Assembly: GCF_018623055.1 (NCBI RefSeq)
Contig: NZ_CP076019.1
Span: 1,922,001-1,986,000 of the forward strand
DNA from: Halorubrum sp. 2020YC2
GTDB taxonomy: Archaea > Halobacteriota > Halobacteria > Halobacteriales > Haloferacaceae
Direction: 5' to 3'
DNA: 64,000 nt
The notes under the pieces were generated by a model, which had not been told where the DNA came from, searched no databases, and saw only the letters and a list, made by a program, of their open reading frames with translations. Position numbers and translations under genes: made by a program. Positions 15,750 to 23,740 of the stretch are shown here, in pieces. Positions within the stretch are counted from its first letter, which is position 1; every line of letters starts with the position of its first letter.

Positions 15750-16208
15750 ATGTCCGCGCCATCACGCAGCGACGTGCCGCCGACGTCGATCGGCGTCGAC
15801 CTTCGCGAGGAGGGCGTCGTCGTCGAGTACCTCGACGGCCGCACGACCCTCTACCGGGGCGTCCCCGAGTCGGCCGAGGGGTCGGTAACCGCCGGTCCCG
15901 GCAAGGAGACCCACGTCCTCGTCACCGACCCCACGGAGACGGAGGGCGTGATGACGTACGTGAACGACTACAAGACCGACGACGAGATCCTCGAAGACTC
16001 CGGCGTCGGCCGCGTCATCGTCGAGGACGGCGAGCGCGACGAGGTGTTCCCCGGCGTGATCGTCGGCCGCGACGGCAAGCGAAACGAGGTCGTCGCGGAC
16101 CCGGAGGTCGCCGGCGGCCGCGTGTTCGTCTTCGTCGAGGACGGCTGGACCGAGGGGAGCTACGAGATCGTCGAGGGCCCGGAGGACGGGCTGGACGCGC
16201 ACCGGTGA
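15750..16208 (+). CDS. Conserved haloarchaeal protein (DUF5796-type)
   Basis: The protein has 152 residues, soluble and acidic. It begins MSAPSRSDVPPTSIGVDL and contains VEYLDGRTTLYRGVP, THVLVTDPTETEGVMTYVND and RVFVFVEDGW, repeated beta-strand segments. This matches a haloarchaea-only family that I recall as DUF5796; its role is unknown. The ATG at 15750 is the family start; the longer in-frame extension is not conserved-looking. A short gene follows 37 bases downstream. Confidence 0.75.
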   Translation: MSAPSRSDVPPTSIGVDLREEGVVVEYLDGRTTLYRGVPESAEGSVTAGPGKETHVLVTDPTETEGVMTYVNDYKTDDEILEDSGVGRVIVEDGERDEVFPGVIVGRDGKRNEVVADPEVAGGRVFVFVEDGWTEGSYEIVEGPEDGLDAHR

Positions 16209-16245
16209 CGCCGGCGGGCGCGCGGACGGCCGGAGGGGCGGCGCG

Positions 16246-16485
16246 GTGAGCCTCGCGAAGCCGTGGCGCGACCTCGACCGCGCGACGGTCGGGAGCGCCC
16301 CGGACCGCTACGCGCTGTACGAACTCGGTGACGCCGACGGCGAGACGGTCGGGTTCGGCACGGGCGTCCTCCGCGACGAACTGAAGGAGGCGCTCGCGTA
16401 CGGCGACGCCGCGAAGGTCCGCTGGGAGTCGGCCGACTCGCTCGACCACGCCGAGCGGCTGCTCGCGGAGCACGTCAAGGAGTGA
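16246..16485 (+). CDS. Small conserved haloarchaeal protein
   Basis: The protein has 79 residues and starts with GTG. DRYALYELGDADGETVGFGTGVLRDELKEAL looks like a compact alpha/beta domain, with two beta strands and then a helix, resembling GIY-YIG-like starts but without catalytic residues. It ends with a helix (DHAERLLAEHVKE). It is probably co-transcribed with the preceding gene. Function is unknown. Confidence 0.6.
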   Translation: MSLAKPWRDLDRATVGSAPDRYALYELGDADGETVGFGTGVLRDELKEALAYGDAAKVRWESADSLDHAERLLAEHVKE

Positions 16486-16544
16486 GTATCGAGCGCGCGG
16501 GAACGACCGACAGACGAAAGTCCCGCGGCCGCCGAGGGGGCGAC

Positions 16545-16955
16545 ATGAGCGACGAGGCCGAGACCGGCGACGACGCCGCGACCGACGACGACGCCGCGAC
16601 CGACGACGTGGCCGCGACAGACGGCGGCGACGAGGTGCTCCGCGCCAGCGACATCGGCGGCGAGGGGCCGCCGGTCGAGGAGAAGCCGTACAAGATCGTC
16701 TTCGAGGCGAACAAGTGCTTCGGGGCTGGGAAGTGCGCCGAGGTCGCGGACAACTGGGTGATGGACGTGGTGAGCGGGATGGCGAAGCCGGAGGCGTACT
16801 ACATCGGCGAGGAGGACTTAGACGAGAACGTCCGCGCGGCCGAGGCGTGCCCCGCGAAGAAGGACGCCGGCGTGATCCACGTCGTCGACCGCCGGACGGA
16901 CGAGGAGATCGCGCCGGACCCGCACGGCGACGGAACGCTTTCCGTCGACTGGTAG
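16545..16955 (+). CDS. Single-cluster (3Fe-4S or 4Fe-4S) ferredoxin
   Basis: The protein has 136 residues. After an acidic N-terminal tail of about 40 residues with repeated DDAATDD units, the ferredoxin core carries CFGAGKCAEVADN and later AAEACPAKKDAG. Only three cysteines occur, in a C-x5-C...C-P pattern, which favours a [3Fe-4S] cluster or an atypical fourth ligand. Such ferredoxins often serve P450-like oxygenases, but no such gene is nearby. The ATG at 16545 was chosen; upstream in-frame sequence is Arg-rich and unlikely. Confidence 0.85.
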   Translation: MSDEAETGDDAATDDDAATDDVAATDGGDEVLRASDIGGEGPPVEEKPYKIVFEANKCFGAGKCAEVADNWVMDVVSGMAKPEAYYIGEEDLDENVRAAEACPAKKDAGVIHVVDRRTDEEIAPDPHGDGTLSVDW

Positions 16956-17005
16956 GCCCGGACTTCCGAAAGGGGTTTCACCCCGCCGCCGGTAGCGGAA
17001 TCCGC

Positions 17006-17090
17006 GCGGGGGTGGCTGAGCCTGGCCAAAAGCGGCGGACTTAAGATCCGCTCCTGTAGAGGTTCGAGGGTTCGAATCCCTTCCCCCGCA
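17006..17090 (+). tRNA. tRNA-Leu (anticodon UAA)
   Basis: The 85-base sequence folds with a 7-bp acceptor stem GCGGGGG/CCCCCGC, a long variable arm typical of class II tRNA-Leu, a T-arm GGTTCGAATCC and anticodon loop CTTAAGA with UAA at its centre. No intron is seen. CCA is not encoded. Its 3' half is repeated twice just downstream. Confidence 0.95.
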
Positions 17091-17134
17091 TATCGTGACG
17101 CTCACAAACCGTGAGCGCCGCGTCTCGGATTAGA

Positions 17135-17216
17135 AGGGATTCGAACCAGGGAGCGGGAGGTGAGCGAGCGGAGCGAGCGAACGGGAGCGACCGAGGTTCG
17201 AATCCCTTCCCCCGCA
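17135..17216. repeat. First downstream copy of the tRNA-Leu 3' end, in a hairpin unit
   Basis: Positions 17193-17216 repeat the last 24 bases of the tRNA (GAGGTTCGAATCCCTTCC, then CCCGCA), one base shorter in the T-arm entry. Positions 17135-17150 hold the inverted partner AGAAGGGATTCGAACC, so the unit can form a 12-bp or longer stem around a loop made of GAGCGAGCG-like short repeats. It looks like an attachment-site or recombination scar. Confidence 0.7.
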
Positions 17217-17254
17217 TTGCTGCTGCGAGCAACTCGCGAGCAGCAGCAATCAGC

Positions 17255-17329
17255 CGATAGGGATTCGAGGCAGCGAACGAAGCGAGCGTAGCGAGCGGAG
17301 TGAGTGAGGTTCGAATCCCTTCCCCCGCA
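17255..17329. repeat. Second downstream copy of the tRNA-Leu 3' end, in a hairpin unit
   Basis: Positions 17306-17329 repeat the tRNA 3' end a third time. Positions about 17256-17266 hold the inverted AGGGATTCGA. The loop again consists of AGCGAGCG-type short repeats. Together with the copy at 17193-17216 this makes three tandem tRNA 3' ends within 330 bases. Confidence 0.7.
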
Positions 17330-17460
17330 CTCCTGCGGCTCGCGGATTGCTCGCCGCAGGCGTCCGTCGCATCGGTGCTACGAGGACGCCGTCGTGATCA
17401 TTTTACTCTCTACTGTTTGAGACGTAGAGGCGGAAACAACTTCGCAAGTAGTGACAGCAC

Positions 17461-17469
17461 TTTAATAAA
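17461..17469 (+). promoter_or_regulatory. Box A of the membrane protein gene at 17492
   Basis: The sequence TTTAATAAA is centred about 27 bases before the ATG at 17492, the normal spacing for a leaderless haloarchaeal gene. Confidence 0.55.
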
Positions 17470-17491
17470 AGTCGGCCGAGACGGGTTCGAC

Positions 17492-17854
17492 ATGCCCTCC
17501 CCGAAGGGTTATGTCATGGCGGCGTTGGTGCTGATCGGCGTCTCCGGACTCGCGTATTCGGTAGTCTTGGCCGGTCCGGTCCTGATCGGAGCGGGGTTCG
17601 CGCTCTCGGCGCTCGTCGTCGCGGCGCTGGTGTACTACGGCGACGCCGAACGGCGCACGCTCGTTCGCGCGACGATCGCTGTGACGGTCGTCTACGGCGT
17701 GTTCACGGTCCAACTGCCGCTGGCCGTCGTCGCCGCCTGCGTCGTTTACCTCTCCGCGTGGGTCACCGGCCCGGACAGTCCGTTCGACGCCCCCGACACG
17801 GAGATATTCCCCGTCAGACGGACGGCTACCGAGGAGTCGGACGGCGCTGACTGA
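17492..17854 (+). CDS. Small membrane protein, unknown function
   Basis: The protein has 120 residues with three to four TM segments: GYVMAALVLIGVSGLAYSVV, PVLIGAGFALSALVVAALVYY and RATIAVTVVYGVFTVQLPLA running into VVAACVVYLSAWV. The C-terminal 30 residues are acidic and soluble. It has no recognised domain. Box A placement fixes the start at 17492. Confidence 0.7.
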   Translation: MPSPKGYVMAALVLIGVSGLAYSVVLAGPVLIGAGFALSALVVAALVYYGDAERRTLVRATIAVTVVYGVFTVQLPLAVVAACVVYLSAWVTGPDSPFDAPDTEIFPVRRTATEESDGAD

Positions 17855-17970
17855 CTGCCCGGACCGCTCGGACGGATCGACCCGTTGTCGCTCTGTACCG
17901 ACCGCAAGAGCCCGGGTGTGTCACCCGTTGAGGACGACAGCAGGGCACCGAGTAGCTCGCCGTCCGAGTG

Positions 17971-18189
17971 TCAGGGTCGGTCGCCGAACCGCCGCGCGGT
18001 CCACTCGTACCCCCGTCTGAGCAGCCGTCCGGCGCCGATCAGGGTCAACACCGCGGCGCCGACGACGACGCCGAGGTGGACGAGCCGGAACGACGGCGCC
18101 GGGGTGTACCGCCCGACGATGAGCAACACGACCAGCAGGAGCCACAGGAGGTACGCACCGATTCCGAGTCGGTAGAGAGCCGCGTACAT
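17971..18189 (-). CDS. Small two-TM membrane protein
   Basis: The protein has 72 residues. It starts MYAALYRLGIGAYLLWLLL, with a first TM at about 8-28 and a second at about 40-60 (LGVVVGAAVLTLIGAGRLL), and ends with an Arg-rich cytoplasmic tail (RRGYEWTARRFGDRP). The longer open frame upstream is not convincing. Function is unknown. Confidence 0.65.
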   Translation of the reverse strand: MYAALYRLGIGAYLLWLLLVVLLIVGRYTPAPSFRLVHLGVVVGAAVLTLIGAGRLLRRGYEWTARRFGDRP

Positions 18190-18361
18190 GGCTTCCGACG
18201 CGTGGCGTGTTCTGAAAAACGCACCGAACGACACAGCGAGCGGAAAGCGAGGTGTGAATCTCAGGCCGGATCTGTGGGTGAGGATTACCTTCCGAAGCGC
18301 AGAACGCAACCGGCTTCGAATGTCTCATGAATTAAGTAGAAGGGGGGAAAAGATTCCCTGA

Positions 18362-19471
18362 ATGGGTGACACGGAGAGCGCCGAGTCTAGCCGCAGATTC
18401 GGCCGCTACTCGTCGTTTATCCCCGGTTTAGTGCTTGTTACTGGTATAGTGATTTTCCTGATAGGAGTTGCGCAGGCCCTCTCGGAACTGTTCGGGGACG
18501 GGTCGGTCGTGATCGCGCTGTTCCATCTCATCCTCGTCGGAATTCCGGGGACGATCCTCGCGTACGCCGGGTATTGGATGCCTCGCTCCGACATCGAACC
18601 GGGGTACTATCCGCGGGTTATCGCGTGGATCGCCGGTGGGACCGGCGTGATGTTCGGCTTCATACTGTTGCGGGACCTCCACCCCGGCGTTACCGTCGAG
18701 TGGTCGGTGGGGACGCAGTCGATCGCGCTGATGATCGGCTCTCTCGGTGGGTTACTGATCGGCATCCAAGAGTCGAGGGTGCGGATCCGAACGGAGGAAC
18801 TCGAAGCGCGGACCCGCGAGCTACGGGACCGAGAACGGAACCTCGAACGGCAGAACGAACGGTTAGAGCAGTTCTCGGACGTCGTCTCACACGACCTGCG
18901 AAACCCGCTGAACGTCGCCAGCGGACGGCTGGAACTGGCCCGCGAGGAGTGCGACAGCGAACACCTCGCGGACGTGGAGAGCGCCCACGAGCGCATGGAA
19001 GCGCTGATCTCCGACCTCCTGACGTTAGCACAGCAGGACCGGTCCCCGACTGAGTGGAGCGGCGTTCGACTCGGGGACCTGGCGGAGGGCTGCTGGGGGA
19101 ACGTTCAGACGGGCGACGCGACGTTGTGTCTCGAGAGCGAGGCGACGGTCCGCGCCGACGAGGGGCGGCTCAGCCGACTGTTCGAGAACCTGATCAGAAA
19201 CGGCGTCGAACACGTCGGTTCCGACGTGACCGTGACGGTAGGCGACCTCGACGGCGGCTTTTACCTCGAAGACGACGGGCCCGGAATCCCGCCGGGTGAC
19301 CGTGGTGACGTATTTAAGACGGGACACACCACCTCGGAGCAGGGGACCGGCTTCGGACTGAGTATCGTTAAGCAGATCGTCGAGTCCCACGGCTGGGAGA
19401 TACGAATCGCAGAGGGCGCGAACGGCGGCGCCCGGTTCGAGGTCACCGGCGTCGAGTTCGCGAACGAATAG
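18362..19471 (+). CDS. Membrane-bound sensor histidine kinase
   Basis: The protein has 369 residues. Four TM segments occupy roughly residues 20-145 with no large external domain. A coiled-coil linker (RELRDRERNLERQNERLEQF) follows. The H-box is VVSHDLRNPLNVASGRLEL near residue 175, the N-box LFENLIRNGVEH, and the G-boxes DDGPGIPPGD and GTGFGLSIVKQI. All catalytic boxes are intact. No response regulator is adjacent, which is common for haloarchaeal kinases, so the partner and signal are unknown. Confidence 0.92.
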   Translation: MGDTESAESSRRFGRYSSFIPGLVLVTGIVIFLIGVAQALSELFGDGSVVIALFHLILVGIPGTILAYAGYWMPRSDIEPGYYPRVIAWIAGGTGVMFGFILLRDLHPGVTVEWSVGTQSIALMIGSLGGLLIGIQESRVRIRTEELEARTRELRDRERNLERQNERLEQFSDVVSHDLRNPLNVASGRLELAREECDSEHLADVESAHERMEALISDLLTLAQQDRSPTEWSGVRLGDLAEGCWGNVQTGDATLCLESEATVRADEGRLSRLFENLIRNGVEHVGSDVTVTVGDLDGGFYLEDDGPGIPPGDRGDVFKTGHTTSEQGTGFGLSIVKQIVESHGWEIRIAEGANGGARFEVTGVEFANE

Positions 19472-19562
19472 CACCGCCGTGCCGACCGCGCGCCCTCCGA
19501 ACGGCCGCACTCGGCGTCCGAACGGTCGCACCCGGCCGCCGCATCCGCGAGCGCGACGTTTA

Positions 19563-19874
19563 CTAACAGCGGAACATGAAGAGGTAGACCAAGGCGACGC
19601 GGTCGCCCGCCTCCAGTTCCGTGTCGAAGCCGTTCTCGTTCTCGTTGAAGCGGCCGTTCACGAGGATCCGAGCGTACGCGATGGTCTGCTCGCTCACCGG
19701 GTCCTTCGACCACGTCCCGGGTGGCTCCTCCGGCGCCGGCGCCCAGCCGCTGTGGGTGGCGTCGGACTCCGACTCCGCGATCAGCATGTCCTGGAGCTCC
19801 GGGTAGTCCTCGAACAGCTCGTCGAGGAAGGCGCGGAGCGTGTCGCCCTCGAAGGTGTACTCGAACTCGAACAC
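19563..19874 (-). CDS. MoaD/ThiS-like beta-grasp protein lacking the C-terminal Gly-Gly
   Basis: From the first usable start (GTG at 19874) it encodes 103 residues. FEFEYTFEGDTLRAFLDELFEDYPEL and ARILVNGRFNENENGFDTEL, then AGDRVALVYLFMFRC, follow the beta-grasp order of MoaD-like proteins. The end is FRC instead of GG, so it cannot be a normal sulfur carrier. Coding potential (TTVTVRRTGHVRTELG, a plausible first strand) continues upstream in frame to the end of the CBS gene, but no ATG, GTG or TTG is found there. The true start is therefore uncertain. It follows the CBS-domain gene closely. Confidence 0.65.
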   Translation of the reverse strand: MFEFEYTFEGDTLRAFLDELFEDYPELQDMLIAESESDATHSGWAPAPEEPPGTWSKDPVSEQTIAYARILVNGRFNENENGFDTELEAGDRVALVYLFMFRC

Positions 19875-19929
19875 GCCGAGCTCCGTGCGGACGTGCCCGG
19901 TACGCCGGACGGTGACGGTCGTCTCCGCC

Positions 19930-20373
19930 TCAGTCGCGGAGGTCGTCCGACCGCTCCGACCAGCCGGTCGCGTCCGTGGCGAGGTCGTGGACCTCCCGGC
20001 GGATGCCGGCGTAGTTGTCGACGACGTCCTGCGTGGTGACGATCCCCTTCGGCGTCACGCCGTCGACGACCACGAGCTTCTTGACGCCCTCCGACCGCAT
20101 GCGCTCCGTCGCGGCCCGGAGCGTCGCGCCCGGCGTGACGGTGACGAGCGGCGCGCTCGCCGCCTCGCGGACGGGAATCGAAGAGAGGGGGTCGTCGGTC
20201 GCGTAGCCGGCGTGGAGGACGTCGCTCTCCGTGAGGATGCCGGCCGGCGTCCCGCCGTCGGTGACGACGACGCTGCCGACCCGGTTCCGGAGCATCCGCG
20301 CCGTCGCCTCGCGGACCGTGGCGTCGACGTCGCAGGTCACGAGGTCCGTCGTCATCACCGCCTCGACGAGCAT
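19930..20373 (-). CDS. Tandem CBS-domain protein
   Basis: The protein has 147 residues made of two CBS motifs: MTTDLVTCDVDATVREATARML followed by VVVTDGGTPAGILTESDV, and a second set ending LVVVDGVTPKGIVTTQDVV. Such pairs bind adenine nucleotides such as AMP or ATP and act as energy sensors. A short tail follows. The MoaD-like gene is immediately downstream and probably co-transcribed; a functional link is not established. Confidence 0.9.
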   Translation of the reverse strand: MLVEAVMTTDLVTCDVDATVREATARMLRNRVGSVVVTDGGTPAGILTESDVLHAGYATDDPLSSIPVREAASAPLVTVTPGATLRAATERMRSEGVKKLVVVDGVTPKGIVTTQDVVDNYAGIRREVHDLATDATGWSERSDDLRD

Positions 20374-20461
20374 GCCCTCGGCTACCGCGCCGGGACACTT
20401 GTAGGTGCCTGCCGGAGGCGCGGCGCCGAGCGGCGGTCCCGTCGCGCGACGCGGCCGCCGT

Positions 20462-21373
20462 TCAGTAGTGCCACGGGTACTCGCGGAACGCCGGCTCCCG
20501 GCCCTCTAGGAACGCGTCGCGGCCCTCCTGCGCCTCCTCGGTCATGTACGCGAGGCGTGTCGCCTCGCCCGCGAACACCTGCTGACCGACCATCCCGTCG
20601 TCGGCCATGTTGAACGCGTACTTCAGCATCCGCATCGCGGTCGGTGACTTCCGGGTCATCTCGTCGGCCCACTCCAGCGCCACCTCCTCTAGCTCGTCGT
20701 GCGCGACGACCTCGTTGACCATCCCCATGTCCGCGGCCTCCTCCGCGGAGTAGGTCTTCCCGCGGAAGAACACCTCGCGGGCCTTCTTCTGGCCGATCTG
20801 CTTCGCGAGGTAGGCCGACCCGAACCCGCCGTCGAACGAGCCCACGTCGGGGTCGGTCTGGAGGAACTTCCCGTGTTCCTCACTAGCGAGGGTCATGTCG
20901 CAGACGACGTGCAGCGAGTGGCCGCCGCCGACCGCCCAGCCGGGGACGACCGCGACCACGGGCTTGGGCATAAAGCGGATCAGCCGCTGGACTTCGAGGA
21001 TGTGGAGCCGGCCCGCCCGCGCCGAGCGGACGAGGTCGTCGTCGTCGTCGCCCGCCTCGTCGTCGTCGCGGTACTCGTAGCCGGAGCCGCCCCGGACCGA
21101 CTGGTCGCCGCCCGAGCAGAACGCCCAGCCGCCGTCCTTCTCCGAGGGACCGTTCCCGGTGAGGAGGACGGTGCCGACGTCGGCCTGCTTGCGCGCGTGG
21201 TCGAGCGCGGCGTACAGCTCGTCGACCGTCCCGGGGCGAAAGGCGTTGCGGACCGCCGGTCGGTCGAAGGCGATCCGGACCGCCGGGACGTCGACGGCGC
21301 GGTGGTAGGTGATGTCGTCGAACTCGTCGGTGACCGCCTCCCACGCGTCTGGGTCGAAGATCTCCGAGACCAT
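20462..21373 (-). CDS. menB: 1,4-dihydroxy-2-naphthoyl-CoA synthase
   Basis: The protein has 303 residues of the crotonase fold. Distinctive MenB features are YHRAVDVPAVRIAFDRPAVRNAF, FCSGGDQSVRG, the VPGWAVGGGHSLHVVCDMT oxyanion-hole region and LQTDPDVGSFDGGFGSAYLA. The C-terminal EGREPAFREYPWHY is also typical. It closes the second ring of menaquinone, the respiratory quinone of haloarchaea. An acidic insert (YEYRDDDEAGDDDDD) is halophile-specific. It stands alone here; other men genes are not in the window. Confidence 0.96.
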   Translation of the reverse strand: MVSEIFDPDAWEAVTDEFDDITYHRAVDVPAVRIAFDRPAVRNAFRPGTVDELYAALDHARKQADVGTVLLTGNGPSEKDGGWAFCSGGDQSVRGGSGYEYRDDDEAGDDDDDLVRSARAGRLHILEVQRLIRFMPKPVVAVVPGWAVGGGHSLHVVCDMTLASEEHGKFLQTDPDVGSFDGGFGSAYLAKQIGQKKAREVFFRGKTYSAEEAADMGMVNEVVAHDELEEVALEWADEMTRKSPTAMRMLKYAFNMADDGMVGQQVFAGEATRLAYMTEEAQEGRDAFLEGREPAFREYPWHY

Positions 21374-21396
21374 GCGGGAGCGTGGGCCCGACCGCT

Positions 21397-21403
21397 CATA
21401 AAC
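21397..21403 (-). promoter_or_regulatory. Box A of menB
   Basis: On the minus strand GTTTATG lies 24-30 bases before the menB start at 21373, in an otherwise GC-rich spacer. Confidence 0.5.
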
Positions 21404-21561
21404 GGCGCCGGATCGACGGCCGGAGCCCCGGCCCGGAGAGGAGGGAGAGCGACCCGCCGGCTCAGGGAGACGCGTCTCTGTCGCGCTCCGCGACGAAGAC
21501 GGGGAGCCGGGGCCAGCGTCGGGGGCGGACGCCGGGACCGCCGCTCGCCCGTCGGGACCGG

Positions 21562-21801
21562 TCAGTCGTTCTGCGCGTACGCACCTTTCGGGTGGCCCTT
21601 GTGCTGGAGGTTCCGGTTGTCGCGCTCCCGCGTCGCGGTCGCGGGGATGACCTCGCGGGCCGGGTCGATCTCCGACCGCGGCGTCCCGGTGTAGCCGTGG
21701 TCCGGGTGCTCGGAGCAGTGCGCCATCGCGTCGTGCGAGCCCTCCCACGGGCCCTCGTCGCAGCCGTCCGCCGTACAGACGAACACTATTTCCTCTGACA
21801 T
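21562..21801 (-). CDS. Small Cys/His-rich haloarchaeal protein, probable zinc finger
   Basis: The protein has 79 residues. VFVCTADGCDEGPWEG followed by MAHCSEHPDHGY gives three cysteines and several histidines in the spacing of a small zinc site. The C-terminal half is basic and polar (TRERDNRNLQHKGHPKG). A clear box A at 21827-21834 fixes the ATG at 21801. Many such one-zinc-finger microproteins occur in haloarchaea; the target is unknown. Confidence 0.75.
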   Translation of the reverse strand: MSEEIVFVCTADGCDEGPWEGSHDAMAHCSEHPDHGYTGTPRSEIDPAREVIPATATRERDNRNLQHKGHPKGAYAQND

Positions 21802-21826
21802 GCTATCCGCGAGTTCCCGGGCGGTG

Positions 21827-21834
21827 TATAAAAA
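21827..21834 (-). promoter_or_regulatory. Box A of the small zinc-finger gene
   Basis: TATAAAAA on the plus strand (TTTTTATA in the sense direction) starts 26 bases upstream of the ATG. It is one of the clearest core promoters in the window. Confidence 0.65.
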
Positions 21835-21907
21835 TCTCGCACCGAAATTATCAGGTTTGATTCCACGCGGGGGAGCGAAAAACCCGATAGACTGCGGGGC
21901 CGCGCCG

Positions 21908-22690
21908 TCAGTCGCCGGCGGCGGGCGTCCCGAACAGTTCGACGCTCGTCCCGTCGTGCCGGCAGTCTTCGAGGGCGTGTTTGGCGGCGAACCCGGCCTC
22001 GTGGGCGGACGCCCCCCGGCCGACCCCCACCTGGAGCTCGATGTCGACGTCGTCTTGCACGTGTGCGACCGCCGACGAGAACGCCGCCTCGGGGAGGTCG
22101 GGGCAGACCGCCACCACGTTGTCGCCGCCGACGAAGAAGGAGAGGGCGCCGTGCGCCTCGCGGAGGTGGCGCATCAGCGAGCCGTACGCCAGTTCGATGT
22201 TGATGAACGTGTCGAACTCGTTGAGTTGGTCGGTGTACTTGCCGGTGGCGTTGACCACGTCGAAGTGCGCGACCTGAAGGTCCGACCGCTCGGTCTCCGA
22301 GAGGTACTCGCCGGCGAGCACCTCGGTCCGGCTCTCGTCTTGGGCGCTACCCGCGGTCTGGAGCCGTCGGTTGGCCGCTTCGAGGGCGTCGACGGGCCGC
22401 TCGGCGACGGCGGTCCCGAGGCTCACGCTGACCGGGTACCGGTTGCCGATCGACTCCTGAAGGGTCGCGTGGGCCGCGCCGTCGACGCCGTTCGTCACCG
22501 CGATCATGTTGTCGAACCTGGTGAAGAAGACGTAGGCGTCGCGGTGGCCGAGGAACTGGGCGACGTCGGCGTAGAGCCGCGACTGGAGCGTCTGGAGGTC
22601 CATCTCGCGGCGCGGCTCCGGCGTCGTCGTCCACGGCCCGTAGTTGTCGATCTGGACGAGGGTCACCTGGGTCGTCGTCACAGTAGACAC
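21908..22690 (-). CDS. arfA: GTP cyclohydrolase III (ArfA)
   Basis: The protein has 260 residues. The sequence TLVQIDNYGPWTTTPEPRRE, then LQSRLYADVAQFLG, FFTRFDNMIAVTNG, SAQDESRTEVL and LSFFVGGDNVVAVC, matches archaeal GTP cyclohydrolase III along its length. The two GGDN/FDN-type motifs are the cyclase-like metal sites. It forms 2-amino-5-formylamino-6-ribosylamino-pyrimidinone phosphate, the first step to riboflavin and coenzyme F420 in Archaea. The GTG at 22690 is used as start. Confidence 0.96.
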   Translation of the reverse strand: MSTVTTTQVTLVQIDNYGPWTTTPEPRREMDLQTLQSRLYADVAQFLGHRDAYVFFTRFDNMIAVTNGVDGAAHATLQESIGNRYPVSVSLGTAVAERPVDALEAANRRLQTAGSAQDESRTEVLAGEYLSETERSDLQVAHFDVVNATGKYTDQLNEFDTFINIELAYGSLMRHLREAHGALSFFVGGDNVVAVCPDLPEAAFSSAVAHVQDDVDIELQVGVGRGASAHEAGFAAKHALEDCRHDGTSVELFGTPAAGD

Positions 22691-22896
22691 CGATACGGAA
22701 CGCTGCCGCTTTACCCTTCCGTTATCCCGAAGGTGGGACCGGTATCGAGTTCGTGATCCGCGTCCGACCCTCGATCCCCGCTTTCGGCCCGCGTCGCTCC
22801 CGTCGTGCGCCGGGTCGGAGTCGTCCGGCGCGGGGCAAGGTCCTCCGGCGGGAGCCCGGGCGCAACCCCTACGGCCGTGGCGGTCTCACCTCGGAT

Positions 22897-23676
22897 ATGG
22901 AATTCAGCGGCGCCGTCCTCGACGTCGACGGCACGGTCGTGCGCGGCGACGACCCGATCCCGGGCGCTCCGGCGGGGTACCGGCGGCTCCGCGGGGCGGG
23001 GATCGAGACCCTGTTCGTCTCGAACAACCCGACGAAGGCGCCGCCGGCGTACGTCGACCGCCTCGGCGCGGCGGGGTACGACGTCGACGCCGAGCGCGTC
23101 TTCACCGCGGGCAGCGTGACGACGCGATACCTCAGGAAGCACCACGCCGACGACGACCTGCTCTGTATCGCGGAAGCGGGGCTGTTCGACCAGTTCGCGG
23201 CGGCGGGGCTCTCGACGACCGACGACGTCGACGCCGCCGACGCCCTGGTCGCCTCCATCGACCGCGAGTTCGACTACGGGGACCTCTGTACCGCGCTGTG
23301 GGCCTTGGAGCGCGACATCCCGTTCATCGGCACCGACCCCGACGTGGTGATCCCGGCCCCCGAGCGCGACGTGCCCGGGTCGGGCGCCGTGATCAACGCA
23401 ATCGCCGGCGTGGCCGAGCGCGACCCGGACGCGGTCCTCGGTAAGCCGTCGGACACCGCGATCGAGATGGTCCGCGAGCGGCTCCCCTACCCGCCCGAGG
23501 AGTGTCTCGTCGTCGGAGATCGGCTCGACACGGACATCGCGCTGGGCGAGCGCGCCGGGATGACGACGGTCCTCGTCCGCTCGGGCGTCACCGGCGGCGA
23601 CGACCTCGCGACCGCCGAGGTCACCCCCGACTACGTGCTCGACCACCTCGGAGAGATCGACCGCGTCGTCGGCTGA
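22897..23676 (+). CDS. HAD superfamily hydrolase, NagD-like (class IIA)
   Basis: The protein has 259 residues. Motif I is AVLDVDGTVVRGDDP, motif II LFVSNNPTKAP, and the C-terminal motifs are LGKPSD (Lys) and VVGDRLDTDIALGERAGM (Asp pair). The cap insert between motifs II and III is of class IIA, as in NagD and 4-nitrophenylphosphatase. It dephosphorylates small sugar- or nucleotide-phosphates; the natural substrate is unknown. The ATG at 22897 places the nucleophile at the normal distance from the N-terminus. Confidence 0.93.
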   Translation: MEFSGAVLDVDGTVVRGDDPIPGAPAGYRRLRGAGIETLFVSNNPTKAPPAYVDRLGAAGYDVDAERVFTAGSVTTRYLRKHHADDDLLCIAEAGLFDQFAAAGLSTTDDVDAADALVASIDREFDYGDLCTALWALERDIPFIGTDPDVVIPAPERDVPGSGAVINAIAGVAERDPDAVLGKPSDTAIEMVRERLPYPPEECLVVGDRLDTDIALGERAGMTTVLVRSGVTGGDDLATAEVTPDYVLDHLGEIDRVVG

Positions 23677-23740
23677 GGACCGCGGTAATACCTCCGCTAC
23701 GTGGACAACAGTTATGTGGGAGCGAGCGTACCACCCTCAC

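Noticed and set aside
14179..15765. Extension of the large lipoprotein upstream of 15558
   Set aside because: A twin-arginine signal must be near the N-terminus, and box A at 15583-15589 fits the start at 15558.
17150..17310. GAGCGAGCG-type short repeats as a CRISPR array
   Set aside because: Units are 4-8 bases and irregular, without spacers; they are the loops of tRNA-derived palindromes.
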